Source: Nectonema munidae (lineage: Eukaryota; Nematomorpha; Nectonematoida; Nectonematidae). From it: a stretch of 64,000 nucleotides of DNA. The position numbers were made by a program, and so were the translations under genes. Location: positions 124,001 to 188,000 of the forward strand of contig JAUIRK010001028.1 of NCBI GenBank assembly GCA_030549495.1. The letters run 5' to 3'. Every line of letters begins with the position of its first letter. Position 1 is the first letter of the stretch. A model generated the notes under the pieces. That model had not been told where the DNA came from. It ran no database searches and saw only the letters and a program-made list of their open reading frames with translations. Below are positions 10,927-22,072 of the stretch, piece by piece.

Positions 10927-11850
10927 ATATATGTTTTTATACTAAATCGGTCATGCTGTTTTCATTTCTGGACTCATTTTTTACATTAAGGATTTGAAAA
11001 TACCTATAAGTGTTAATCAAATTTGCGGTTTACTTAAGAAAATTGTCTCCAAAAATATTCCTTCATATTTTACATAAAATATATGTGTTATACTAAATCG
11101 GCCATGCTGGTTTCATTTCTGGACTCATTTTTTACGTTTAGGATCTGGAAATATCTATAAGTGTTAATCAAATTTGCTGTTTACTTCCAAAAATTCTCTC
11201 CAAAAACATTCATTAAAATTTTACAATTAAATATATGTTTTTATACCAAATCAACCATGCTAGTTTTATTTATGGACTCAATTTTTGCATTTTGAATTTG
11301 AAAATACCTATAAGTATCAATCAAATATGCGTTTAGTTCTAAAATATGTTTCCAAAAATATTGATTCAAATTTTACATGAAATATAAGATAGCAAATAGA
11401 TCATGATGATTTCATTTCTGAACAGTTTTCGCATTTAGAGGTTTTACTGCTAGTGTCAATCAAATTTGGGTTATGTCTGAAAACTATATCCCAAAATATT
11501 CTCTCTAATTTTACATGAAATATATGTTTTTATACCAATTGGACCATGATAATTTTTATTTCTGAAATCATTTTTGAGGTTTTAAATGTCTGAAAGTGTC
11601 AATCAAATGTTCGATTTACATCTAATGTCTACAGAAATATTTTTGAAATTTAAATAAAATATCTGTTTTTATGCCAAATGGAAGATGCTGGTTTCATTTT
11701 TGGACTCAGGTTTGGCATTTATGGTTTTAAATATCTGAAAGCTTCAATCAGATTTGCGGTTTACTTCTAGATACTGTCTTCAAAAATATGCTTATTTTAT
11801 TTCTGTACTGGATTTTGGATAATACAGTTAAAAAATATCTCGAAGTGGCA
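10927..11850. repeat. tandem array 1, about 6 units of 138-152 bp
   Basis: Successive units start near 10,927, 11,079, 11,231, 11,382, 11,520 and 11,659. Each has an ATATATGTTTTTATAC start, a CATGCTGGTTTCATTTCTGG block and a GTCAATCAAATTTG-like block. The first three are the closest to each other and spaced exactly 152 bp. Confidence 0.85.
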
Positions 11851-12494
11851 ATTGAATTAGTAATGTATGCCTGAAAATCAGTTCTGTAAAAAATTTTAAA
11901 AAAAATGGCTGCATATTAGGTATATATTAAAAATATACTTTTTTTTTTTGTATATTTTGGCTTTTAATACTTTCTACAATCATCTTGAGTATGAAATATT
12001 TATTTAAAAAAAACAAAACTTATAAAATCTTTTGAAAATTTGTATGAGAGAAGGAACCAAGTTGAAAACTAATTGAAAAGATAACATGTGATCAAAACAA
12101 ATAATTAAAAAAAATATGTATCTTGACTAAATGGAAGATCTACCATGTTCTAATGAAATAGGAAGTGGTTTAATTATATAATATTTGATGCTTCAAAAAA
12201 GATTTTGACTGTGAAAAAAAAGTTCCTCTTTTACAAATGAAAAATATTTAAATCTATAGCTTATCATCTAGGATTACAATTAACATTTAGCTAAGATGGG
12301 TAGGAAATCTGAAAATTTAGAATAGGTCAGATTTATCAAAAATGGCACAGATGCCAATATGTGAGAATTTAGTCACTATCAAGATATTTTTAATTTAAAT
12401 TGAATTTGTCCAGCTTTTCCTTTTGCGTTAAAGAGAGAATTTTTTAGATGAAGAACGTGGACAACTTTTTGTAATTGAACAAAGAACATCACGA

Positions 12495-12719
12495 ATGATT
12501 CATCAGAAAAAAACCTTTGAAATGAGATTGGTTGACAAATATTCAGGCCGGATAATAAAATACACGATACTGATAAAAAAAAGTCTAAGATCATCAAGAA
12601 GATTCTTTAATCAGAATGCTTTGAGAGAGGAAAAAAGTCTAATGAAAAAAGAGCTACCAAGAAAGGATTATCATGGAATAAAAGCAAAATTACATACTGT
12701 AAATTATAATATGACATAG
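12495..12719 (+). other. weak coding-like segment between the two arrays
   Basis: A 74-codon open segment, very rich in Lys and Arg, lies between the arrays. The same DNA recurs at about 40,030-40,430 with the frame not kept, so coding is doubtful. It may be the remains of a gene the element once carried. I recognise no motif. Confidence 0.25.
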
Positions 12720-12919
12720 AGACTACGAGCTCGATAACGAATTTGTAGCGAAAAAGATGGAGGTCCTATCGAGTTACATAAGTTACTGTAGAATGAAATA
12801 TTTTGAGTGAATTAAACACCTAAAGTTGGTTTATTAAATAAATTTAGAAAATAATTACCAGAGAAATACTGCAAGTAGAAGTTATTTTTATGTTTATATA
12901 TTTGACATTGATTTACAGG

Positions 12920-14095
12920 TTTAATCGATTTTTTGACAGGTTTTATTGATTTCATAAAAAATGAACATCACCATTAAATTCTGCATACTTGAAATGTATA
13001 AAAAAAACTTTAAAAGAATTAAAATTTTAATTTTGACATGGGCTGTCATATTTAAATTATTTTGTCAGGTTTGACTAATATTTATAAAAAAAAGGAATAT
13101 AACCAGTAAACACAGCTTACTTGAAAATGGGTATATGTGTGTAAAATGCCATGCACGGTAAACTTCATAACCTCCCTATACTTTCCATTAAACGTAATTC
13201 TCTAATTCAAAAAAACCGTGCCTGATCTTTTCTTTTTGGGATAAATCAATTTTTTGACAGTTTTGATTTATTTTCATAAAAAATGAATATCACCACTGAA
13301 TTACGCATGCTTAAAAATGGGTATATATGTGTAAAAAACTTTATATTATTACTTAGATAAAAAGTTTCTTTTTAAGATGAGCTGTCATATATAAATCAAT
13401 GCTTTGATAACTTTAATTGATTTTTATAAAAAAAAATGAATATCAACGCTGAATTCAGCATGCTTGAAAATGGGTTTATATGTTTAAAAAACATTATATA
13501 ATTATTTAAATAAAAAGTTTCTTTTTTGAGATGAGCTGTAATAAGTAAATCACTTTTTTGACAGGTTTGAATGATTTTCATAAAAAATGAATATCACCAC
13601 TGAATTCAGCATATTTGAAAATGGGTATACATGTGTAGAAAACTTTATATAATTATTTAAATAAAAAGTTTCTTTTTGAGATGAGCTGTCACATTTAAAT
13701 CAATTTTGATTGATTTTCATAAAAAATGAATATCACCACTGAAATCAGTTTCATAAAAAATGAATATCACCACTAAATTCAGCATATTTGAAAATGGGTA
13801 TACATGTGTAAAAAACGTTATATACTTATTTAGATAAACAGTTCCTTTTTGAGATGAGCTGTTACATTTAGATCAATTTTTTGACAGGTTTAATTGATTT
13901 TGATAAAAAATGAATATCACCACTGAATTTAGCATATTTGAAAATGGGCATACATGTGTAAAAAACTTTATATAATTATTTAAATAAAAAGTTCCTTTTT
14001 GAGATGAGCTGTCAAATATAAATCAATTTTTTGACAGGTTTGATTGATTTTGATAAACAAAAAATGGACATCACCACTGAATTCAGCATTGTTGA
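12920..14095. repeat. tandem array 2, about 8 units near 150 bp
   Basis: Units carry TTTTTTGACAGGTTTGATTG, then CATAAAAAATGAATATCACC, then GAAAATGGGTATA and GAGATGAGCTGTCA. Starts are near 12,930, 13,069, 13,249, 13,400, 13,554, 13,702, 13,876 and 14,028. A 40-bp piece is duplicated near 13,715-13,760. The sequence is unrelated to array 1 although the period is nearly the same. Confidence 0.85.
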
Positions 14096-14489
14096 AATAT
14101 ATATGTTACATTAAAAATATTCATAAAAACTTATTAATATCTGAGAAAAATAGAAGGGCACTTTACGCCCCCAGCACTTGAGCGAACAAATTTTGCCCAG
14201 CACTAATAGGGTTAAAACTTTCATTAAACTTTCAAATTAATTTTTCATCTAACAAAAGGTTAAATTCATTTTTTTAAACGAAGTGTTATTTTGTTTATAT
14301 ATATTTAAGTTTCCAATATTTCTTTCATTTTTTGATATTTAGTTTCGTAGTGAAATTTCCGGGCAGTTCACTGTTTATAATAAAATGGCGCTTGCTTATT
14401 CTTATAAAAATGATATTTCTAGATTTCAAGATTTTTTCAAAAAAAGTATAATTACGTATGAAAGCTTAATTAAACTAATTAAGTTATAG

Positions 14490-14795
14490 TTTTGTTAGAG
14501 TTAGTGTTATTATAGTTAGAATATTATTAGAGTTAGTATAGTTAGAATATTGTTAGTCTTAGAGTTGGTATTAGTATAGTTAGAATATTGTTAGTTTTAA
14601 CTCTTAACGTTAGTGTTAGCATAGTTAGAATATTGTTAGTGTTAGTATAGTTAGAATTTTGTTTATTTTTAGTATAGTTACAATATTAGTTTTAGAGTTA
14701 GTATAGTTGGAATATTGTTAGAGTTAGCATAGTTAGAATATTATTAGTTTTAAAGTTAGTGTTAATCTTAGAGTCGGTGTTAGTATAGTATAATC
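14490..14795. repeat. degenerate minisatellite, TTAGTATAGTTAGAATATTG unit
   Basis: About 300 bp of irregular repeats built from TTAGAGTTAG, TTAGTATAG and TTAGAATATTG. No gene. Confidence 0.8.
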
Positions 14796-15139
14796 CATCA
14801 TTAAAATGGAAGTTTGTGGCTGAGTAATTAGTTAGACCCCAAATTAGATTAAAATTATCATATGTAGTACACAGTGTAAAAATATTTTATGCTTACTAAA
14901 CAGTGTTATGTTGGTATTTAACTTTCAAAAAATTTAATAACATAAGTTATTTAAAAAACCAAGTTGATAGTCAATTAAGGACCTTTGAAAGTAAACGGAA
15001 AAATATTATATGATAAATTTAATATTGCATATGCATTTAATAAACACTTTGCTAGGAGTGGAAACAATTAATTAGTACTTTAACAAATTTTTATGTTCCT
15101 GTGGTAAGCATTTTTCTTTTGATCAAATTTCAGTAAATG
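14796..15139. other. AT-rich, nothing recognised
   Basis: No open frames, repeats or signals that I can support. Confidence 0.5.
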
Positions 15140-16540
15140 ATTTTATTTTGTCAATTGATGAAATCAAATCTAACGACTCTTGTGATAAATTTGGAATAAG
15201 TATAAATCACATAAAATTGGTAAAGAACAGTATATTTCAAATTTTTTGCTTGCTTTTCAATTCCTGTCTTGTAAATTGCACTTTCCTTTCTTGTTTTAAA
15301 TTGAGTCGTACAATTCCTATCCTTAAAAGGGGAATAAAAATGATATACGAAACTACCGTCTTATAAATATAATCTGTATTATAGGGAAAATTTTGAAAAA
15401 ATTTTATACAAAAAGATTTATAGTTATTTTCATTTAAATGGTTTTTTTTAAATCAATTTGACTTTAGAAAATCACACTATACACAACATTTTCAATGAGC
15501 CTCAATGGTTGTTAGGGTGTACCTCTCAGCTTAACAGTTGAAGGTCAAGGGTTCGATCCCCAAGGCTCTCAACTCTTAAAAACAAATTCACAAAAACTGT
15601 GATTAACCATCTTAAGCATATAGCCCTACAGCTGAAAGTGCTTTGATATCTCCAACCAACCAACCATCAACATTTGCACTGCTATTTTTCTCAACTTTCT
15701 CGTAGAAGACAAAGTGTTTCAATAGATGATACTTTATCAAACGAGTCTAAACTTGAAGCTAGTGTTTTTCAAGGTTCCATATTATGACCTCTTTTTTTCC
15801 TAATATATATTAATGATGTACACAACTGAATCCTACTGTCAATCATCATAATATTACAAATTTACTGATCATAAACAGTATATTGATGCGTGTTTGAAGA
15901 AAAAAGAAAATTGGTGTTTTTTGAATAGGCTTAGTAACAATAAGTCAAAATCAAAAGCAATTCTTTTTTCACGAAATAGGTACTTAATGTCAATAGATAC
16001 TAACTTGGGTTTTCAGCTGGTAGATACATTTAATTACTTATGCCTTGTTATCAACAATAAATTGCAGTGGGGCAGTCACATTGCCTAAGTTTCATTAAGA
16101 TTGAATCATGTCATTTCCATCCTAAAGTTATCAAGAAATATATCCACTACAGAAATTAAGCTTCTAGTATACAAAAGTTTATTCCTTCTGCACTTATACT
16201 ATAGTGTCATTAATTGAGGATATTAGAAACCGGACATAATTTTAAAGTTTCAAAAAAAGCGATAAGAATTGTTTTCAACAAAAAAGCTTTAACTCATACT
16301 TCATCCCTTTTTGAGGTAACAATCTCCTCAGATTTAATGACATCTATAAAGTGCAAATGCTAAAATTCCTATGGAGTTATTTCAACAACTACCTACCTCA
16401 AGTGTTTGACAATTGGCTTATTCTTAAATCTTCATCATGTTATTATTCGCTAAGGTCTTTAAATCAGACAGTCATTCCCTATCATAATAACAAAACGTTT
16501 AAAGACTCTTTGAGGCATAGAGCCTGCAAAATGTGAAATA
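15140..16540 (+). mobile_element. LINE reverse-transcriptase relic (jockey/CR1-like)
   Basis: Pieces of a LINE RT domain follow in order on the plus strand but in several frames: RTIPILKRG and IGKILKKF near 15,300-15,420 (RT entry blocks), NQFDFRKSHYTQHF near 15,450, then after an inserted SINE SVFQGSIL and PLFFLIYINDVHN near 15,760-15,830 (GVPQGS and the block before the catalytic Asp pair), then a 64-codon segment (15,894-16,088) ending in YLCLVINNKLQWGSHI, and KFQKKAIRIVFNKKALTH near 16,240. About 100 residues around the first catalytic Asp are missing. Many stops; dead. Confidence 0.8.
15492..15667 (+). mobile_element. tRNA-derived SINE inserted in the LINE, with 8-bp duplication
   Basis: It carries a tRNA-like head with B box GGTTCGATCC (near 15,549) and ends in CCAACCAACC repeats. 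It is flanked by an exact direct repeat CAACATTT (15,484-15,491 and 15,668-15,675). The head differs from family S, so it is a second SINE type or subfamily. It interrupts the RT coding region and is therefore younger than the LINE. Confidence 0.75.
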
Positions 16541-16910
16541 AGTATTTCCAAATTTTGATAACTTGAATGCTCCCTTTTCAATTCTGATAAAAAATATAAT
16601 TGAACACTTCATATCATTATACATATCAGATTGTTGTACTTCATGTTATGTATGTACTATGTTGCCTTTGAATATATGCATATTATTTTTTGTATTTTTT
16701 TTAATTGTTATATATTTTAATATTTCATATAAAACTATGTGTAATTCAAATCAGTGTCTCACATGATTGATCATTTTAGCGGTCACATCCCTTTTGAACA
16801 TCAAGTTGCAGAAAAATGATGCATACTTTTTTTTATTATTATTCCAAAACGTATTGAGTAGTTTAGAATACTCATTTAGTTTTGTTTTTCTATGCTTATC
16901 ATGATAATGA

Positions 16911-16941
<31 letters not shown>

Positions 16942-17497
16942 CTTCTTCTTCTTCATAAATATGTTATATAGACTACAAACTTCTCTAATAGATGATGCTT
17001 GAAAAAAATTTTTTTATATTCTATGTTTAAATATTCAAAGTTTAGAATTTTCAAGATTAATGGTTTCCTTTATTTTTCATTGAAATTTTATATAATTAAT
17101 ATAAGCAAACATAAAAATATTAAACCATTCAAAACTTATACAGAAGTATATATAGTTAGATTTTTTAAAAAAGGTTATAATCAAATTAATAAGCTAGCTA
17201 ATCAGAGTTAAGCAAAATAAAAGTCGGGAGAATTAGGAGATATAAATTATTATTAATACTAAATATATAATTTTGTTATTTGTTTTGAATCAAAATAGCC
17301 TAATTTTATTTTTTATTTTTAACTTTTCACTTTTTTTAATCCATTTTCTAGTATGCCATTTCACACGTTTTTATAAAGACAGTTTAGACACTTCCATTAT
17401 TTGCAAGTGTTATATTTTTATTTAACTTTCATAAAATTTGATAACAGAAATATGTTGTATATTTGGAATTATCTTAATTTTTATATTTTATGTTTAA
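16541..17497. other. AT-rich spacer with (CTT)n and a short repeat
   Basis: Contains a clean (CTT)n microsatellite at 16,912-16,954 and the repeat shared with 7.4 kb at 17,225-17,285. No gene supported. Confidence 0.5.
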
Positions 17498-17613
17498 TTC
17501 TTTAAGGACCATAATTTTGAAGATTATTAGTCTATTCTTTTTTAATGAAATTTTATAAAAGCAGACGATTTTTCATTTCTTTGGATAATGATGTCCCACT
17601 TGTCGTCAAAGAG
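17498..17613 (+). mobile_element. diverged MITE of the CAGACGA family
   Basis: Flanked by TTAA (17,494-17,497 and 17,614-17,617). Inverted ends TTAATTCTTTAAGGACCA and, read from the right, TTAACTCTTTGACGACAA. Keeps one GCAGACGATTTTTC block. An older copy than those at 21.7-22.1 kb. Confidence 0.5.
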
Positions 17614-19300
17614 TTAAACTTTCATTTTCATTAAATTTTTCCATTTTATATGTCAATATATTTGATATTAAATTTCCTCATTAGAGTTTAATTTATCAGA
17701 AAAATTTTCGGTTATTTGCATTATGGCTTCCAGATGTAGGGGTTTTCTGATTTTATCTTATTCTTAGTCATGAAATTTCTAATGATTTAGAAGAATCTAG
17801 TCTTCATTCACATGTTTTATAATTTTAAAAAGTTCAAAACCTGGTTCCATATATGATTAATTTTTTTTCTTATTTTTATTTATTTATCATATTAGAGATT
17901 ATCCATATATAACGTCCGCTATCGGGAGAGGGGGGTAAACCCATACATATACTTACGTCATTTTTGTATGATCCCTTACATATCCAGATAAAAAATTATT
18001 TACATATGATAAAACCGTTAAAATAGCCAAAATAAATCCATAGTTCTTCATGTCCACTATTGTTTTTGCACTAATCTATTGGGATTGAGTAGATTTCTCC
18101 TTATTATATTTCATCCTTATTCACTTGAATAATGATTTAGGCCAGTGTTTCCTAACCTTTTTTCCCAACGCCCCTTTTACCAATAGACTTTTTTTATTTT
18201 TGTACGCCCCCTTTACCAATTGAAATCATGCCCCCATACAATTATCCAAGAGTGAATTTGATCTCATCGATACTGAGCATCAAATATTTTTATTGTGCTT
18301 TAAATTTTACTATATTCATTCTTCCAAAAAACTATAGTTTCTTTTAAAAACAGTTGAAAAAAAATTAAAACTTTTATTAGTGCAATTTTTGACATAGCAG
18401 AGTCAATTTTATTTGAGAAATAAATGTTATTTTCGATTACAATCTATAATAATCATATTTTATAAAAAGAATTTTCCGTTTCTAGAAAAGCCTTTCCCAC
18501 ATGTCGCTTCGATAACACCTAAACGTGTATTCATCAGGTAAGAAAACAAAGAGTATGCTATGGTGTTGTATTTTCATCAAATTAATTTTTTTGTGGTAAA
18601 GTAGTCTTCTCTATTCTATTTCATTCTTAATTAAGTTTAATGTAAACATTAACCCCCCTCCTATTAAGCTTAACGTCAACAATGAATGAGGACTTATATA
18701 TAACTCCTTCTTTCTCACTTCAAATAGATGCGCACCATTCCCAAATTATGTGTAGAAAAGGGGTTAAGATATCAATAACAATAAAAATTTTATTAAATGA
18801 AAAAAATCATTCATTAATTTTCAGTTGCTCCATTTCTTCTTACTAAAAAATGAAAATGTTTTATTGAGAAAAATAAATAAAAAAACACATCCAAATTACA
18901 TAACTATTCTGAGGTAATTTCTATGAAAAATTTAAAACTGAACTAAAGTTAGAAAACTTGGTATTAGAATTATTTCATTTTTTTTAGTGTATAAGAATAA
19001 ATGTAAGTTAGTTAGACTCTCAAAAAACGGTATAAAATAAAATAAAATTGTGCAAACAAAAATCAAACAATAAATTAAGATTGCATTACTTTATTTTTCT
19101 CAGCATCATTCAAAAATAGTTTAAAAGCTAAATTGGTGCAAGCTACAAAAAGTAAAATATCTTTTAACATTTTGCAATGATGTGTCTTTTATAATAACTT
19201 TTAAGGAAAAAAATCCTATCAGAAAAAGTTTTAGAGCTTCAACAAAAACTAAAAAATTTTACAACATAACTTAAGTTTTTTGAAAACTAATTTGACGTAT
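17614..19300. other. gene-free stretch with an hAT end and a shared repeat
   Basis: At 17,905-17,990 lies a block ending in TGTATGATCCCTTA that recurs at 20,780-20,840. At 18,143 starts CAGTGTTTCCTAACCTTTTT with CGCCCC blocks behind it, the usual left end of an hAT element, whose right end I cannot find. The rest is AT-rich and empty. Confidence 0.45.
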
Positions 19301-19304
19301 CCAC

Positions 19305-19450
19305 TACAGCATACTCTATGTTTGAGATGATGGACTCAGTACCGAAGCCTCTGGGTTCGATTCCTCATCGATACCAATTTGTTCATAGTTTGACATAATC
19401 GGTACATCAGTGCCTTGCCAATGAAAACACACCCACGGTACCTTTACCTT
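19305..19450 (+). mobile_element. tRNA-derived SINE-like sequence
   Basis: A tRNA-like head (GATGGACTCAGTACCGAAG, then B box GGTTCGATTCC near 19,352) is followed by TCATAGTTTGACATAATCGG and a CACGGTACCTTTACC tail. The TCATAGTT and CACGGTA blocks are shared with family S although the head differs. Confidence 0.55.
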
Positions 19451-21011
19451 AGCTTTTACTCAAAATTGAAAAATTTGCTACATATTTAACATAAGAGAGA
19501 ATGGAGACAAAATAAACTAATAAAGCAATTTTCACTATTTTAAAATGAAACTGTTCTCAGAATAATTTCAAAATTATAGAGGCATAAAAAATGAGATAGT
19601 TTGATTTTGTAACGCTCGTATTTTTACGGAATCATAGTATACAAAAAACGGTAGTTTAATCACTTTTCATAAAATTATTTAAGTCTAAACACAAAATCAT
19701 TAAAAAAACAACCTAAACAAACAAATTATAAAAATTATAGTATACGAGAACAAGAAAATCATCGTGTTTTTTGACTATTTCTGTCTACAAATAAAATTCT
19801 GACAGCTGTCATAAATAGATCAAATACATATTTAACAAATGAAACATTTTGTTTCGATATTATATTTTTATTTTAATAATCAACAAATTTTCTTAAAAAA
19901 ATGATTTAATTATGTACAGTTTTACTTATAAAATTTAACAATCGAACATTATAAAAAATATCTCTGCTCAAATATTAAGCAAATAGAGTATTCTTGCTTT
20001 TAAACTGAATAGATGATCAAAATATTCATTCCCAAATAGCAATTGAAAAAAATTTCTTGACTTGAAAAAATTAAAGTTTTCAAATGTTACAAAATGTAAC
20101 AAACGTACTGATAAAGATTAAAAGTGACCTTAGTTGAAAAATTTTTTTAACGCAAGTCTGACAATATTCACTGATATAAAATTGTAACGATTGAAAACTA
20201 TTTTTCTCTCATTTAAAAACAAACAAATTTTCATTTTTGCAAAATATTTGGTGTATTGATGGAACTAAATTTTTGCCAAAAATCTCTGTTATTAATTTGA
20301 ATAGCTGAACTTTGGTATCATGAAAAAAGGTTCTGAAAATATTGAACTTATTCCGCTAAAAACTAGTTTCTAATGAGATAAAATAAAATTATTTTTAATT
20401 TAACTCTAAATACAAATTAGAGAGGAGAGCTGAATGAGATAGGATAGCTTAAACAAGAGAAGAGAGCTTGGGTGAGAGAAGAGAGCTTGAGTGATTGAGT
20501 TTTAGTAGAGAAAGCGGAAGAGAAAAACCGAGAAAGAGACAGAAAGAGAAATAGAATCACCGTGACAGAAGATGAGAAAAATCTGGTGGATCATCAATAT
20601 GTGTTTGCTCAAAAATACAAGTCCCTTGAGACACTTGAGATATATTAAGAGTCTTGCCTACTTGAGATATATATATATAAGTCTTGGTTTTCAACTCTTA
20701 CTTATAGAAAATTATTTGGGGGGGGGGGGGGGGTCCAAACCTTCGCTCCCTAAAACAGAGCAGGACGGGTAAAAATCATGGCGGGAAGGGGTGGGTGGAA
20801 AAATTTTTGCGGATGTCATTCATGTATGATCCCTTAGTGCATATTATAATAAAATAGGCTGTTTCCTTTACTATATCTATAAATGTGTAGCCTACCATTA
20901 TAAAATATATCGCATTATTTCAGTCAAGAATCTTCCTTTTCCCTAAACCAAGCTAAATAGGAAGTGAGTCAAGGAATTAGACTTTTGATATCTAAGGAAT
21001 GTGATCATATA
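19451..21011. other. gene-free, AT-rich, with purine-rich and G-run parts
   Basis: The stretch 20,400-20,560 is GA-rich (GAGAGAAGAGAGCTT-type repeats). A run of sixteen G lies at 20,718-20,733. The block at 20,780-20,840 repeats that at 17.9 kb. No gene supported. Confidence 0.45.
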
Positions 21012-21150
21012 CAGTAGATCCCTTATAACGCCGGAGGGGTTTCGTATTTTATGGCCATATAACATGTGTTCAGGTATATCCATTATAACATCCACCATTT
21101 ATAACGAGGTTCATGCTGTGTATTCGGTAGAGTATCGACATAGACTCCTT
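21012..21150 (+). mobile_element. left end of a Tigger/pogo-like element (fragment)
   Basis: TA followed by CAGTAGATCCCTTATAACGC, the characteristic CAGTAGA...TTATAACG end of pogo-type mariner elements, with further TTATAAC blocks at 21,082 and 21,098. No right end was found, so this is a fragment. Confidence 0.45.
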
Positions 21151-21664
21151 TTTAACGTAAGAAAATAAAATTGGAGTAGAAAAAGTTTCCTTAGAAAAGC
21201 ACATTTTTAGTAGTGAAGGTTTTTTTTTATAACTTTCTTGTTTTTTCAATTTCTTTCATCTCATGAATGATAAATGGGACCAGACATTATGCATTCTTGT
21301 GCTTACCTTGTTTACTTTTGAACAACTTTTAACAATTCTTGCGTTTTTATACCAGGGTATTAGAATCTAGAATATAGATTTTATGTTGTACTTTTTAGTG
21401 AATCTCTCCCTTCTTTTCTTCATTTATGTTAAAAATGTACATGAACTAAAAACGCTGGAAAGTAACTGAATAAGATTTTTTGAATATAAATAGAATAAAT
21501 TGTTGATATAAGGCCAATTGCGATAAAAAAACTTGTGAAAGGAAAACAAGATGGAAATTTCACACTGTTAATTTGAAAATAAAGTGAAGAAGATGACTGA
21601 TAAGAGATACAAAGTTCATATGAAACATGATAAGAGGGAAATCATGATACACGAACTAACTTAA

Positions 21665-21784
21665 CCTGTTAACGGCCACAATAATCAGACGATATCTAGT
21701 ATAAAGCAGAAGATTTGTATTAAAAAGCATTAATAAACGCAGACGATTCACATTTTTGTAAAGTCGACTGTGGTCGATAACCGG
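21665..21784 (+). mobile_element. CAGACGA-family MITE, subtype 1
   Basis: TTAA on both sides (21,661-21,664 and 21,785-21,788). Ends TTAACCTGTTAACGGCC and, from the right, TTAACCGGTTATCGACC. Very close to the copy at 1,054. Internal AATCAGACGATATC and CGCAGACGATTC. Confidence 0.8.
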
Positions 21785-21937
21785 TTAACACACTGAAAAA
21801 AGATTTTTCGATTATCGGTAAAAAGAATAAAAACATGACTAAATGTAACTCTTTCATGTTTTTCTATTAGCGTGTTTTGCTTTTAGTACAATATAATTGT
21901 TAATTGAATAATTTGTTAAAGATATTTAATGTTTTAA

Positions 21938-22068
21938 CCCATTTAAGGCCAAGCAAAACAGACGATATCTAAAAAAACGCAGACGATTTATATTCAAAGT
22001 CATTGAAAAAAAGCAGACGAAGATGAAATTACTTATGTTCCAAAATAGGAACATTGGCTGTAAATGGG
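21938..22068 (+). mobile_element. CAGACGA-family MITE, subtype 2
   Basis: TTAA on both sides (21,934-21,937 and 22,069-22,072). Ends CCCATTTAAGGCCAAGC and, from the right, CCCATTTACAGCCAATG. Three internal CAGACGA blocks. Nearly the same as copies at 41,815 (opposite strand) and 60,493. Confidence 0.85.
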
Positions 22069-22072
22069 TTAA

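Larger units (their letters stand above)
10515..14211. mobile_element. 3.7-kb piggyBac-ended non-coding element with two internal tandem arrays
   Basis: The left end CCCTATTAGTGCTGGG (10,515) and the right end (14,196-14,211) are exact 16-bp inverted repeats. The right flank is TTAA (14,212-14,215) and the left flank TTAT (10,511-10,514), which fits a piggyBac target duplication with one later change. Just inside each end are GGCGTAAA / TTTACGCC blocks. There is no recognisable transposase. Most of the body is two satellite-like arrays (10,927-11,850 and 12,920-14,095) with about 1 kb between them. Diverged copies lie at 29.8-33.0 and 39.95-40.45 kb, so this is a repeated family. Confidence 0.7.

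Noticed and set aside
10927-14095. CRISPR array or centromeric satellite
   Set aside because: Units of ~150 bp without spacers and inside an element with inverted ends are not CRISPR; there are too few units to argue for a centromere.
20572-20772. 66-codon plus frame ending in a Gly run
   Set aside because: The Gly run is the translated 16-G homopolymer; no other support.
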